Shown here: positions 34,421-42,731 of the stretch, one piece after another
Layout of the letters: every line of letters begins with the position of its first letter
Position numbering within the stretch: the stretch's first letter is position 1
DNA from: Stigmatella aurantiaca DW4/3-1
GTDB taxonomy: Bacteria > Myxococcota > Myxococcia > Myxococcales > Myxococcaceae
NCBI RefSeq assembly: GCF_000165485.1
Contig: NC_014623.1
Span: 2,065,501 to 2,129,500, forward strand
DNA: 64,000 bases
Direction: 5' to 3'
Translations under genes and position numbers: made by a program
The notes under the pieces: generated by a model
What the model saw: only the letters and a program-made list of their open reading frames with translations
What the model was told of the DNA's origin: nothing
Databases searched by the model: none

Positions 34421-35806
34421 ATGGAACGGATGTCGAGTGTGGACGCGGCGTGGCTCCGGATGGAGACACCCACCAACCTGATGATGATCACCGCCGTGCT
34501 CTGGTTCGAGGCGCCACTGGACTGGGCGCGGCTGAAGCAGGTGGTGCGGGAGCGGTTGGTGGAGCGCTTCCCACGGTTCCGGCAGAAGGTGGCGGACGCC
34601 AGTGGCGAGTGGGCCTCACTGCACTGGCAGGAGGCCGCGGCGTTCGATCTGGACGCGCACATGGGGCGCCTGACGCTCGACGCGCCAGGAGACCACGCCA
34701 CGCTGGAGGCGCTGGTGAGCCAGTGGATGAGCACCCCCCTGGATCGCTCGCGTCCCCTGTGGCAGCTGCATGGGCTGGAGGGGTTTGGCCAGGGCAGCGC
34801 GCTCCTGGTGCGCATTCACCACTCCCTGGCGGACGGCATCTCGCTGGCCAGGGTGTTGCTCTCGCTCATGGATGAAAGCGCGGAGGCGCACTTCCTGCCC
34901 GAGTCGGAGACGGCCCGGGGGGGGGCGGTTCCCGGGTGGATGAAGCTGCTGCGAGGGGCCCGGGCCGTGGTGACGGGCTCTCGCGCGGCGCTCAAGCGCG
35001 GGGCGGAGCTGATCTCCGAGCCCATTCAGGTGGGCGATCTGGTGCGGGCGGGCGCCCGGGGGGTGAGTGCCCTGGGGCGGCTGACGGTGATGACTTCCGA
35101 GCCCCCGACGGTGCTGCGCGGTGAGCTGGGCACGCAGAAGCGGGCCACGTGGTCGGCACCGATCGCCCTGGAGGAGGTGAAGGCCCTCAGCGAGGCCACC
35201 GGGAGCACGGTCAATGATGTGTTGCTCGCGGCGCTCACGGGGGCCCTGCGCCGCTACCTGGTGGCGCGGGGAGGGCCCGTGGAGGACTTGAGGGCGCTGG
35301 TCCCGGTGAACCTGCGGTCCATGGATGAGCCGCTCCCCCGTGAGCTGGGCAATCGCTTCGGGCTGGTGTTCCTGGAACTGCCGGTGCGCAGGGAAGAGCC
35401 CCACCGGAGGTTGCAAGAGCTCAAGCGGCGCATGGACGTGCTGAAGCGCTCGCCGGAGGCGGTGATGACGTTCGGCGCGCTGAGCGTGCTGGGCATGGCG
35501 CCGTCCGCGGTGGAGCGGCGGGCCATGGATGTGGTGACGCGGCGGGCCACGCTCGTCATGACGAATGTCCCAGGCCCCCGGCACCCGGTGTATCTGGCCG
35601 GCACCCAGCTCTCGGGGTTGATGTTCTGGGTGCCGCAGGCGGGCAAGCTGGGACTGGGCGTGAGCATCTTCAGTTACGCGGGGCAGGTGACGGTGGGGGT
35701 GTCCGTGGACGCGGCGCTGGTGCCCGATCCGCACCGGATGGTGGAGGCCTTCCACGACGAGCTGCGGGCCTTGGGCCGGGAGGACGTGCCACCGGCTGTC
35801 AGGTGA
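34421..35806 (+). CDS. Wax ester synthase/diacylglycerol acyltransferase (WS/DGAT)
   Basis: 461 residues. The active-site signature HHSLADG (133-139) fits the HHxxxDG motif of bifunctional WS/DGAT enzymes; the N-terminus MERMSSVDAAWLRMETPTNLM and the later NDVLLAALTGALRRYL are also typical. It esterifies fatty alcohols or diacylglycerol with acyl-CoA, giving wax esters or triacylglycerol; myxobacteria store lipid bodies before fruiting. Start at 34421; the second ATG at 34430 is possible. Confidence 0.9.
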   Translation: MERMSSVDAAWLRMETPTNLMMITAVLWFEAPLDWARLKQVVRERLVERFPRFRQKVADASGEWASLHWQEAAAFDLDAHMGRLTLDAPGDHATLEALVSQWMSTPLDRSRPLWQLHGLEGFGQGSALLVRIHHSLADGISLARVLLSLMDESAEAHFLPESETARGGAVPGWMKLLRGARAVVTGSRAALKRGAELISEPIQVGDLVRAGARGVSALGRLTVMTSEPPTVLRGELGTQKRATWSAPIALEEVKALSEATGSTVNDVLLAALTGALRRYLVARGGPVEDLRALVPVNLRSMDEPLPRELGNRFGLVFLELPVRREEPHRRLQELKRRMDVLKRSPEAVMTFGALSVLGMAPSAVERRAMDVVTRRATLVMTNVPGPRHPVYLAGTQLSGLMFWVPQAGKLGLGVSIFSYAGQVTVGVSVDAALVPDPHRMVEAFHDELRALGREDVPPAVR

Positions 35807-35905
35807 GCCCTGGGAGGTCGTCCCCGGGGAGTTGGGCCCAGCCGTTGTTGCTTGGAGATCTCTTTCCACACCACACTCCGCCGTCGCCTTTCTGGAGTCT
35901 CCCCC

Positions 35906-38900
35906 GTGCAAATCCCGTCTCGTGAAGCTTTCCTCTCGGAGCTGGAGTCCCTGGGCTATGGCGCCCGTGCTGCCCGGGCGGCGGCCCTGGGGCGCGGTGG
36001 CCGCGAGGCTCCCGCGCTGCGGCACCTCATGATCACCCTGTTGTCGGGCGATGCGTACGAGGGGTGTCTGGCGCTCGAGCTGGCCCATGGCGCGGGAGAG
36101 GGGGACATCGTCCTGAAGGCCCTGACCCACCCCTCGGGGCTCGTGCGGGGGCGAGCGGCCTCCTTCGTGGGGAGCCTGGTTCGGGATGACGAGGTCATCG
36201 AGCGTGTGTTCCCCGGGTTGGCCCCCTTCGTCCGCCGCCGCGTCCTCAAGTGCGTGGCGAAGTCCCGGAGAGGCGCCCTCGCGGCCCGGCTGCTTCCCAC
36301 CGTGCTGGCCCGTAACGGGGCCGCGGAAGCCACCCTGCTCCTGTCCGCGCTCGACGCACCCGCGGTGGCCCGCTTCCTTCCGGAACTCGAGCACGCCGTG
36401 CGCTCCTGGCGCACGCTGGTGCACCGCCATCCCGATGGGGTGCTCGCGTTCATCCAGGAGCGCTTCCTTCAAGCCCCGGAGCGGACGCGCTCCCTGCTCT
36501 TTTCTCACTATGGCGCTGCCCTGACCGAGCTGACGCACCTCCGGCCCGACGCGGTGCTTCGGCTGGTTCAGGAGTTCAGCCCTCCGGACGTGTTGCCGGG
36601 CTTCCTCCCGCAGTTCCTGCCCTGCCTCACGCGGCGCCACCCCAGCGAGGTGTTCGCGCTCCTGATGAGGCCCGCGTTCCGTGCGCGCTTGCTCGAGCAG
36701 GGGCTGTCCAAGGGGGTGCTGCGGCAGGCCAAGCTCTTCTCCCAGGAGCAACGGCTTGCCCTGGCACAGGCCCTGGCGGAGGCGCCGCTCCAACTGGGAC
36801 GCTTCCTCGGGGCCTTCGCGCCTTCCGAGCGCGCGCCGCTCTTCACCGTGGCCTTCGGGGGAACCTCGCCCCGTGTGTTGGCCCCCGCGTTGGTCGCGGT
36901 GCTGCCCCATGCCGCGCGGGATGCCGAGGCGGCCCGCCAGTTGGGCCTGCGCGAGGTTCAGGAAGACCGGGAGCAGCAGCTCGCCTTGCAGGCGCTGCGC
37001 ACCATCGAGCACGCGCGTGAGCCCCTCCAGAAGGCCGCCTTCGCCAGCAAGGCCGAAGACCGCGCCCGGGCGCTCGTGCTGCTCGTCTCCTGTTCCGGGT
37101 TGTCCCGCCGGGGGATGACCGAGACGCTCGCGCACCTGTCGCGGTTGAAGAACGAGCAGGATCCCGTTCGCCTCGCGGTGCTGTCGGAGCTGGCCCGGGT
37201 GCCCGTGTCTGTCTTCACCCCCGAGCACATTCCCGCCCTCGAGGCCCTGGTGACCTACGCGGCCGAGGCTCGGGATACCTCGCGTGGGACGCAAGGGGCG
37301 CTCCAGGAGTTGGCCTTCCGGTTCATCCGGGCCCATGCCGTCGCGCCCGAGGGCCCCTTCTTCCGCTTCGCCCTGGGGACGCTGAAGCGTCTTGCGGGCC
37401 AGTCTGGCTCGCTCGTGTTGCCATCCCTGGAGAAGAACCTGCCGCGAGGGGCCGAGCACCACCTCTTCGCGGCCCTGCTCCCGATGATCCGCTCCGCGGG
37501 CCAGCGCGAGGGGTATGCGCTCATCATCTCGCTGACGCAGGCGCTGGGCCGGCGCACGTGGGGCATGGACATGCTCCAGCAGATGCTGGAGCCCATCACC
37601 GAGGCCAAGCCCGACTGGCTGGCGCAGACGGCCCTCCAGCTCTGGCTGGCCCCGCCCCGGACGCGGGATGGCCGGATCCGTCAGTTGCTGGCGCGCGACG
37701 AGAGCACCGTGACGCTGCCCATCGTCTTCGAGCACCTCCACCGGCGCCGGCAGGAGTGGCTCGATCCCTATCTCCACGGCCGGGTGCTCAAGGGTCGCTT
37801 CACCACGGGGAAGACGGGCTGGGTGCCTTCGGTCCAGCGGGGCTTCCAGCGCTGGTTGCCGCGCCAGCAGCGCGCTTTCCGGGATGTGCTGCTGCGCATC
37901 GCCCAGGATACGGGACGCAGCACCTGGGAGCGGGGGAGCGTGCTGCGGGTCCTTCCCGCCCTTCACGTGGTGGGGGTGGACGACTTGAAGCCCTTCCTCC
38001 ACTCGCCGGACGTGCCCACCGTGGAAGCCGGGCTCGGCGCCCTGGTGTGGTTGGACCGTCCCGAGCCCGCCTTGCCGCTGCTCCTGGAGGCATTGAATGG
38101 CGACCAGGCCCGGGTGGCCATGTACGCGGTGCCCCGGATCGCCAAGTTCGTCTCCCCGGAGACGCTGTCCGCGGCGCTCAGCGGTCTGTTGTCGCGCGAG
38201 CGGCTCAAGGTGACGGTCTACAAGGAAGTCCTGCGGCTGCTTGGCACCTTCCGTTCCCCGCAGAGCGTGGCCTTGCTGCGTCAGCAATGGGCCCGGCCCG
38301 AGCTTCACCGGGACGTGCGCATCGCCGTGGGGCATGCCGCGCGCCTGCTCCTCGATGAGCCAGAGGCCTGGGCCCTGCTGGAGGAGATGGCCCGGAGCGC
38401 TGACACCTATGTGCCCGCGAGCTTGCTCGACCAGCGTCCCGAGGAGCTTCCCGCGCGGTTGCGTCCCCGGTACGCGGCCCTCGTGCTCCAGGTCTCCCGC
38501 CATCCGGACCTCGCCGTGCGCCGTCAGGCCTTTGCCGCCCTGCCGCGCTGGTCCGTGGGCGTGGAGGAGCAGGTGGCGCGCGAGGCCTCGGGGCGGGTGC
38601 TCGATCTGGCCTCGGGGGCGGAGTGGCGCGAGGCCACCCATGCGTTGGTGGAGGCCACCCGGGAGGGGCTCGCCTTCGAGCAGGTGGTGGCCTGTGCCTC
38701 GAAGCTCGTTTCCGCCCCGGTCTCCGAGGACGCCACGCCCGAGCGCGACGTGCCCGCGCTCCAGCGCCTGAAGACGCTCTGCCAGGCGCTGGGGGCGCTG
38801 CCCCAGCCGGTGCGGCTGCGGCTGCGCGCGTCGCTGGAGGCGGTGGCCCAGGTGCTGGCGCAGGAGGCTTCCTTGTGGCCCCTGCGGGCCTCGCTCCAGC

Positions 38901-39238
38901 TGGCCTGCCTGGAGTGGCATGAGGCCACGGGCCCCGCGCGCCTGCTGCTCGCGCTGGGAGAGGAGATTCGCGGGGAGCCCCTCTTCGCCCCCGTGCTCGC
39001 CACCGCGGTCTCGGAGGCCGTGCAAAACCCCAGTGCGGAGTGGACGCCCGAGGTTCTCCTGGACATCGTGGACCGGCTGGGGGCCTCCTTGTCGTTGGTG
39101 TCCCTGGTGCTCATCTCCGTCGCGGGGCAGCGCCTCCACTGGCGGGAGGATGCGGCGCTGCGCCTGCGGGCCTTGCGGCGGCATCCGGGGGCCGCCGTCC
39201 GAGCGGCGGCCCATGCCATCGTCACCGCGGGCGAATAG
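35906..39238 (+). CDS. Large HEAT-repeat protein, function unknown
   Basis: About 1110 residues from a GTG at 35906 (GGAG nine bases upstream), or 1128 from a TTG at 35852. The whole chain consists of paired helices of 30-40 residues, with repeats such as HPSGLVRGRAASFVGSLV, HPDLAVRRQAFAALPRW and HPGAAVRAAAHAIVTA, which are HEAT/PBS type. There is no signal peptide, so it should be cytosolic or act as a scaffold. Such proteins bind other proteins; no partner can be named. The gene ends 28 bases from the convergent response regulator. Confidence 0.82.
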   Translation: MQIPSREAFLSELESLGYGARAARAAALGRGGREAPALRHLMITLLSGDAYEGCLALELAHGAGEGDIVLKALTHPSGLVRGRAASFVGSLVRDDEVIERVFPGLAPFVRRRVLKCVAKSRRGALAARLLPTVLARNGAAEATLLLSALDAPAVARFLPELEHAVRSWRTLVHRHPDGVLAFIQERFLQAPERTRSLLFSHYGAALTELTHLRPDAVLRLVQEFSPPDVLPGFLPQFLPCLTRRHPSEVFALLMRPAFRARLLEQGLSKGVLRQAKLFSQEQRLALAQALAEAPLQLGRFLGAFAPSERAPLFTVAFGGTSPRVLAPALVAVLPHAARDAEAARQLGLREVQEDREQQLALQALRTIEHAREPLQKAAFASKAEDRARALVLLVSCSGLSRRGMTETLAHLSRLKNEQDPVRLAVLSELARVPVSVFTPEHIPALEALVTYAAEARDTSRGTQGALQELAFRFIRAHAVAPEGPFFRFALGTLKRLAGQSGSLVLPSLEKNLPRGAEHHLFAALLPMIRSAGQREGYALIISLTQALGRRTWGMDMLQQMLEPITEAKPDWLAQTALQLWLAPPRTRDGRIRQLLARDESTVTLPIVFEHLHRRRQEWLDPYLHGRVLKGRFTTGKTGWVPSVQRGFQRWLPRQQRAFRDVLLRIAQDTGRSTWERGSVLRVLPALHVVGVDDLKPFLHSPDVPTVEAGLGALVWLDRPEPALPLLLEALNGDQARVAMYAVPRIAKFVSPETLSAALSGLLSRERLKVTVYKEVLRLLGTFRSPQSVALLRQQWARPELHRDVRIAVGHAARLLLDEPEAWALLEEMARSADTYVPASLLDQRPEELPARLRPRYAALVLQVSRHPDLAVRRQAFAALPRWSVGVEEQVAREASGRVLDLASGAEWREATHALVEATREGLAFEQVVACASKLVSAPVSEDATPERDVPALQRLKTLCQALGALPQPVRLRLRASLEAVAQVLAQEASLWPLRASLQLACLEWHEATGPARLLLALGEEIRGEPLFAPVLATAVSEAVQNPSAEWTPEVLLDIVDRLGASLSLVSLVLISVAGQRLHWREDAALRLRALRRHPGAAVRAAAHAIVTAGE

Positions 39239-39265
39239 GGCCGCCGCCGCTTCGCCCGGGGGCCC

Positions 39266-40660
39266 TCACAGCAGGCCGTGCTCCTCGAGCTTGTTGTAGA
39301 GGGTGCGGCGGCTGACGCCGAGCAGGCGCGCGGCGAGCGTCCGGTTGTCCCTCGCCCGTTGGAGGGCATCCAGCAGCGCCTGCCGTTCCGTTCCCCGGCG
39401 CTGGGCGTCCAGCGTTCCGGGCTCGGTGCCCGAAGGCGCGGTGGGCGGAAGGGGCGGACTCGCCGGTGCGGAAGGGGCGAACGAGGGCGTCAGCCCGGGT
39501 TGCCGTGCCAGCTCGCGCGCCACATCGCCTCCCGTGAGGAGGGGCCCATCCGAGAGCACCACCAGCCGCTCCATGAAGTTCTGGAGCTGCCGCACGTTGC
39601 CCGGCCAGGGCTGGGCTTGGAGGGTCTGAAGGGCCTCCGGGGTCAACGTGAAGGGCTGCCGTCCGTTGGCCTTGGCGTGCGCTTCCAGGAAGTGCCGTGC
39701 CAGCGGTTCGATGTCCTCGGGTCTCGCCCGGAGCGGGGGCAGTCCCACCGGCACCACGTTGAGTCGGTAGAAGAGGTCTTCCCGGAACTCGCCCCGCTTC
39801 ACCATCTCTTCCAAGGAGCGGTGGGTGGCCGCCACGAAGCGCACGTCCACCTTCAGCGTCTGCGTGCCGCCCAGCCGCTCGAACTCGCGCTCCTGGATCA
39901 GCCGCAGCAGCTTCACCTGGACCGAGAGGGTGATGTCACCGATCTCATCCAGGAAGAGGGTGCCCCCGTGGGCCAGTTCCACCCGGCCCGGTTTGCGCGC
40001 CGCCGCGCCGGTGAAGGCGCCTTTCTCGTAGCCGAACAGCTCGCTCTCCAGCAGCGTCTCCGGCAGGGCCGCGCAGTGCAGCTTCACGAAGGGGCCGCTC
40101 CGGCGGGGGCTCGCATCGTGCAGTGCCCGGGCGGCCAGCTCCTTGCCGGTCCCGGACTCGCCCCGGAGCAGCACTGTCGCCGTGCCCGCCGCCGCGCGGG
40201 TCAGCAGGGCCTCCACCTCGGCCATCGCGGCGCTCCGGCCCACGAAGGCTCCCGTCCTCAGGACGGCGGGGGGCGGCTCGCCCTGCGCCCGCAGCAGCGT
40301 CTTCCGCAGGGTGAAGAGGATCTCCTGCCGGTCGAACGGCTTGAGGATGAAGTCCGCCGCGCCCGCCCGCATGGCCTCCACCGCCATGGGCACCGTGCCG
40401 TGGGCCGTCATCAGCACGACGGGGACCTCCGGGCACGAGCGTGTCACCTCGGTGAGCAACTCCATGCCGCTCATGCCTGGCATCCGCACATCGCTGACCA
40501 CCACGTCGATGGGCATCTGCCGCAGCAGGGTGAGCGCCTCCTCCCCGCTCCAGGCGGTGTGGACCGTGAGCCCTGCTTGCGTCAGCAGCGCGCCGAGCAC
40601 CTTGGCCACGGCCCGATCGTCCTCCACCAGCAGCACGTTTCCCTTCAGCGGCTCGCTCAC
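39266..40660 (-). CDS. Sigma-54-dependent response regulator, NtrC family
   Basis: 464 residues from a GTG at 40660. Receiver domain 8-120 with phosphoacceptor Asp57 (VVVSDVRMPG), AAA+ domain about 140-375 with Walker A GESGTGKE (167-174), GAFTGA (214-219) for sigma-54 contact and Walker B in GGTLFLDEIGD, then a Fis-type HTH (about 420-464, DNRTLAARLLGVSRRTLYNKL). It should activate a sigma-54 promoter when phosphorylated. The GTG start overlaps the kinase stop by GTGA, so translation is coupled to the partner kinase. Confidence 0.94.
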   Translation of the reverse strand: MSEPLKGNVLLVEDDRAVAKVLGALLTQAGLTVHTAWSGEEALTLLRQMPIDVVVSDVRMPGMSGMELLTEVTRSCPEVPVVLMTAHGTVPMAVEAMRAGAADFILKPFDRQEILFTLRKTLLRAQGEPPPAVLRTGAFVGRSAAMAEVEALLTRAAAGTATVLLRGESGTGKELAARALHDASPRRSGPFVKLHCAALPETLLESELFGYEKGAFTGAAARKPGRVELAHGGTLFLDEIGDITLSVQVKLLRLIQEREFERLGGTQTLKVDVRFVAATHRSLEEMVKRGEFREDLFYRLNVVPVGLPPLRARPEDIEPLARHFLEAHAKANGRQPFTLTPEALQTLQAQPWPGNVRQLQNFMERLVVLSDGPLLTGGDVARELARQPGLTPSFAPSAPASPPLPPTAPSGTEPGTLDAQRRGTERQALLDALQRARDNRTLAARLLGVSRRTLYNKLEEHGLL

Positions 40661-42198
40661 GGGGCTCTCTCTCCTGAAACGCTGGCTCCTGAGGGCGCCT
40701 CCTGGGCGGGCAGGCGCAGGAGGAGGATGGTACCGTGCCCCTCGCGGCTCGTCAGGGACACCTCGCCGCCATGGGCCTCCACCACCCGGCGCACGAAGGC
40801 CAGGCCCAGCCCACTGCCCGAGGCCTTCGTGGTGAAGAACTCGTCGAAGGCCCGCTCGCGTGTGCGCGCATCCATGCCTTCGCCCGTGTCCTCCACACAC
40901 AGCATCACGCTTCGGCCGTCCGGGTCCTCCCGCCGGGTGCGCACCGTGAGGGTTCCGCCCCGGGGCATGGCCTCGCAGGCATTGCGCACCAGGTTCTCCA
41001 GCGCGTTGGCCAGCAAGTCGTGGTCGCCCGCGCACAGGGGCAGGTCCCGAGCCAGGGCGCGCTCCAGCTTCACGTGGGGGAAGCCCGCGAAGGCCTGGAG
41101 CCCCAGCACGTCCTCCACCAGCCGGTTCACGTCCAGGGGGCGGGTCAGCGGCTCCACCCGTCCCAGCCGCTGGTAGGTGCTCACCACCCGGTCCAACCGC
41201 TCCACTTGCTCCAGCAGCAGGTCCAGGAAGTCGCCCTTGTCCTCCCAGGAGTGCCCCTGGGTGTGCTCCTCCTTGAGAAACTGCGCGGCCCCCTTGAGCG
41301 CGGCGATGGGGTTCTTCAGGTCGTGCGCCATCTGCGCGGAGAAACGGCCCAAGGTGGCCAGGTGCTCCAGGCGTTCGCGCTGGAGGACAAACGCGCTCAC
41401 CCCCCGGCGCGTGGCGGCCAGGAGCGCCAGGGTGATGGCGGTGGTGGCGGCGATGAGGGCCCCCTGCTCGGCGGCGAAGAGGCGGAAGACGATGAGGTAG
41501 GCGAGCACCCCCACCACCGCCAGCGTCACCGCGTACAGGGCCGCGCCGATGGACAAGTCCTTGCCGAAGAGGTGGAAGCGCAGGGCCACGGTGGCCATCA
41601 CCGGCAGGCCCAGCAGCGTGCCCAGCGTCCCCAGCCGGGGAACGCTCAGCCCCAGCGCCGCCATCAGGTCCGTGCCGGGCAGCGCCACCAGCAGCACCAG
41701 GCCCAGCAGCAGCAGCCCCGTGCGCAGCCGCTCGTCCAGCCGGACCGAGCGGTGCAGGTGCAGCAGCAGCAGCCCCCACCCGGCCGCCAGCAGCGGGGCG
41801 ACGAGCGCCAGCGAGAGGCGGGCAAAGGCCGGCGAGGTGGCGCGCTCGGCGAGCCACGGGGAGCCCAGCGCCGAGAAGGCCAGGATGGCCAGGGCGCAAT
41901 AAAGGGCATAGGTGGCGATGAGCCCCCCGGCGAACCGGCGGCGCTGCCCGGTGAAGGAGAGGATGAAGTGCACCGCGCACGGGGCCGCCAGCACGGTGGC
42001 CCCGAGGTTGACCAGCCGCCACCCCTCCTCACCGGAGACGGCGAAGGCGAAGTTGGCGAAGTTCCACATGGACAGCGCAATGGACAGCAGCGACAGCGGC
42101 AGGGCCAGGGGGCTCTTGCCCACCCGCGCCAGCGCCAACCCCGCCAGGGCGAGCTGCCCCGCGCACGCCATCAGGCTCAGCCACGCCCATCCGCTCAT
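40657..42198 (-). CDS. Membrane sensor histidine kinase, partner of the sigma-54 regulator
   Basis: 513 residues from the ATG at 42198 (AGGA eight bases upstream). The N-terminal 250 residues hold about seven hydrophobic segments (7TM histidine-kinase type), then a HisKA H-box with phosphoacceptor His292 (AQMAHDLKNPIAALKG) and HATPase_c boxes NALENLVRNACEAM (N), EDTGEGMD (G1) and SGSGLGLAFVRRVVEAHGG (G2). The membrane region suggests sensing a hydrophobic or membrane-bound signal. The neighbouring gene 3' encodes the regulator. Confidence 0.93.
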   Translation of the reverse strand: MSGWAWLSLMACAGQLALAGLALARVGKSPLALPLSLLSIALSMWNFANFAFAVSGEEGWRLVNLGATVLAAPCAVHFILSFTGQRRRFAGGLIATYALYCALAILAFSALGSPWLAERATSPAFARLSLALVAPLLAAGWGLLLLHLHRSVRLDERLRTGLLLLGLVLLVALPGTDLMAALGLSVPRLGTLGTLLGLPVMATVALRFHLFGKDLSIGAALYAVTLAVVGVLAYLIVFRLFAAEQGALIAATTAITLALLAATRRGVSAFVLQRERLEHLATLGRFSAQMAHDLKNPIAALKGAAQFLKEEHTQGHSWEDKGDFLDLLLEQVERLDRVVSTYQRLGRVEPLTRPLDVNRLVEDVLGLQAFAGFPHVKLERALARDLPLCAGDHDLLANALENLVRNACEAMPRGGTLTVRTRREDPDGRSVMLCVEDTGEGMDARTRERAFDEFFTTKASGSGLGLAFVRRVVEAHGGEVSLTSREGHGTILLLRLPAQEAPSGASVSGERAP

Positions 42199-42256
42199 GT
42201 CCCGTCCTGTTGAAGATTGCCCAGTATGTCCGTGCCGCAACGGCTTTCACACGCGT

Positions 42257-42717
42257 ATGAAGAACAGCGCGGCCGTGCGGGAGGATCCCCAGACGGTGTC
42301 CCAATCCCTCGCGCAGCGGTTCGGTGGCCGGCTGAATCAGGTCTTCCGCCACGCGCTGAACGGCTTCTTGGTCGCCTTGAAGGAAGCGGATGCCCGGGCC
42401 CTGTCCGCCGATCCTCAGGTGGCGTACGTGGAGGAGGATGGCTGGGTTTATCCGGATGCGGTGCAGGGCGGGGCCACCGGGGGGCTGGACCGGGTGGATC
42501 AGCGCAGCCTGCCGTTGGATGGCAACTCCCCGTATGACGCGACGGACAGCGGGGTTCATGCCTACGTCATCGACTCGGGAATTCGCGCCAGCCACTCACG
42601 GACGCGTGCACGCAGTCGCCTGCCCGGACCGCCGAGGCCCTCACCGTTGGCGCCACCGAGCCGCATGACGCTCGCGCCTACTGCTCCATGTTCAGTGACA
42701 GGGGCGGCGATCGCCGG
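42257..42717 (+). pseudogene. Broken S8 (subtilisin-like) protease
   Basis: One frame reads an I9 inhibitor-like propeptide (VSQSLAQRFGGRLNQVFRHA, DPQVAYVEEDG) and then the catalytic-Asp region GGLDRVDQRSLPLDG to HAYVIDSGIRASHS. At about 42600 the match jumps to another frame, CTQSPARTAEALTVGAT then RAYCSMFSD, which is a later part of the S8 domain. The His-containing segment between and the GTSMA serine region are missing, and the N-terminal signal is lost. So the gene has an internal deletion with frame change and cannot encode a working protease. Confidence 0.75.
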
Positions 42718-42731
42718 GACGGGGGTTGGGC

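Noticed and set aside
34616-39214. 1532-codon minus-strand frame opposite the acyltransferase and HEAT genes
   Set aside because: Same cause; it is Gln/Arg/Gly-rich without folds, while the plus strand has recognisable domains.
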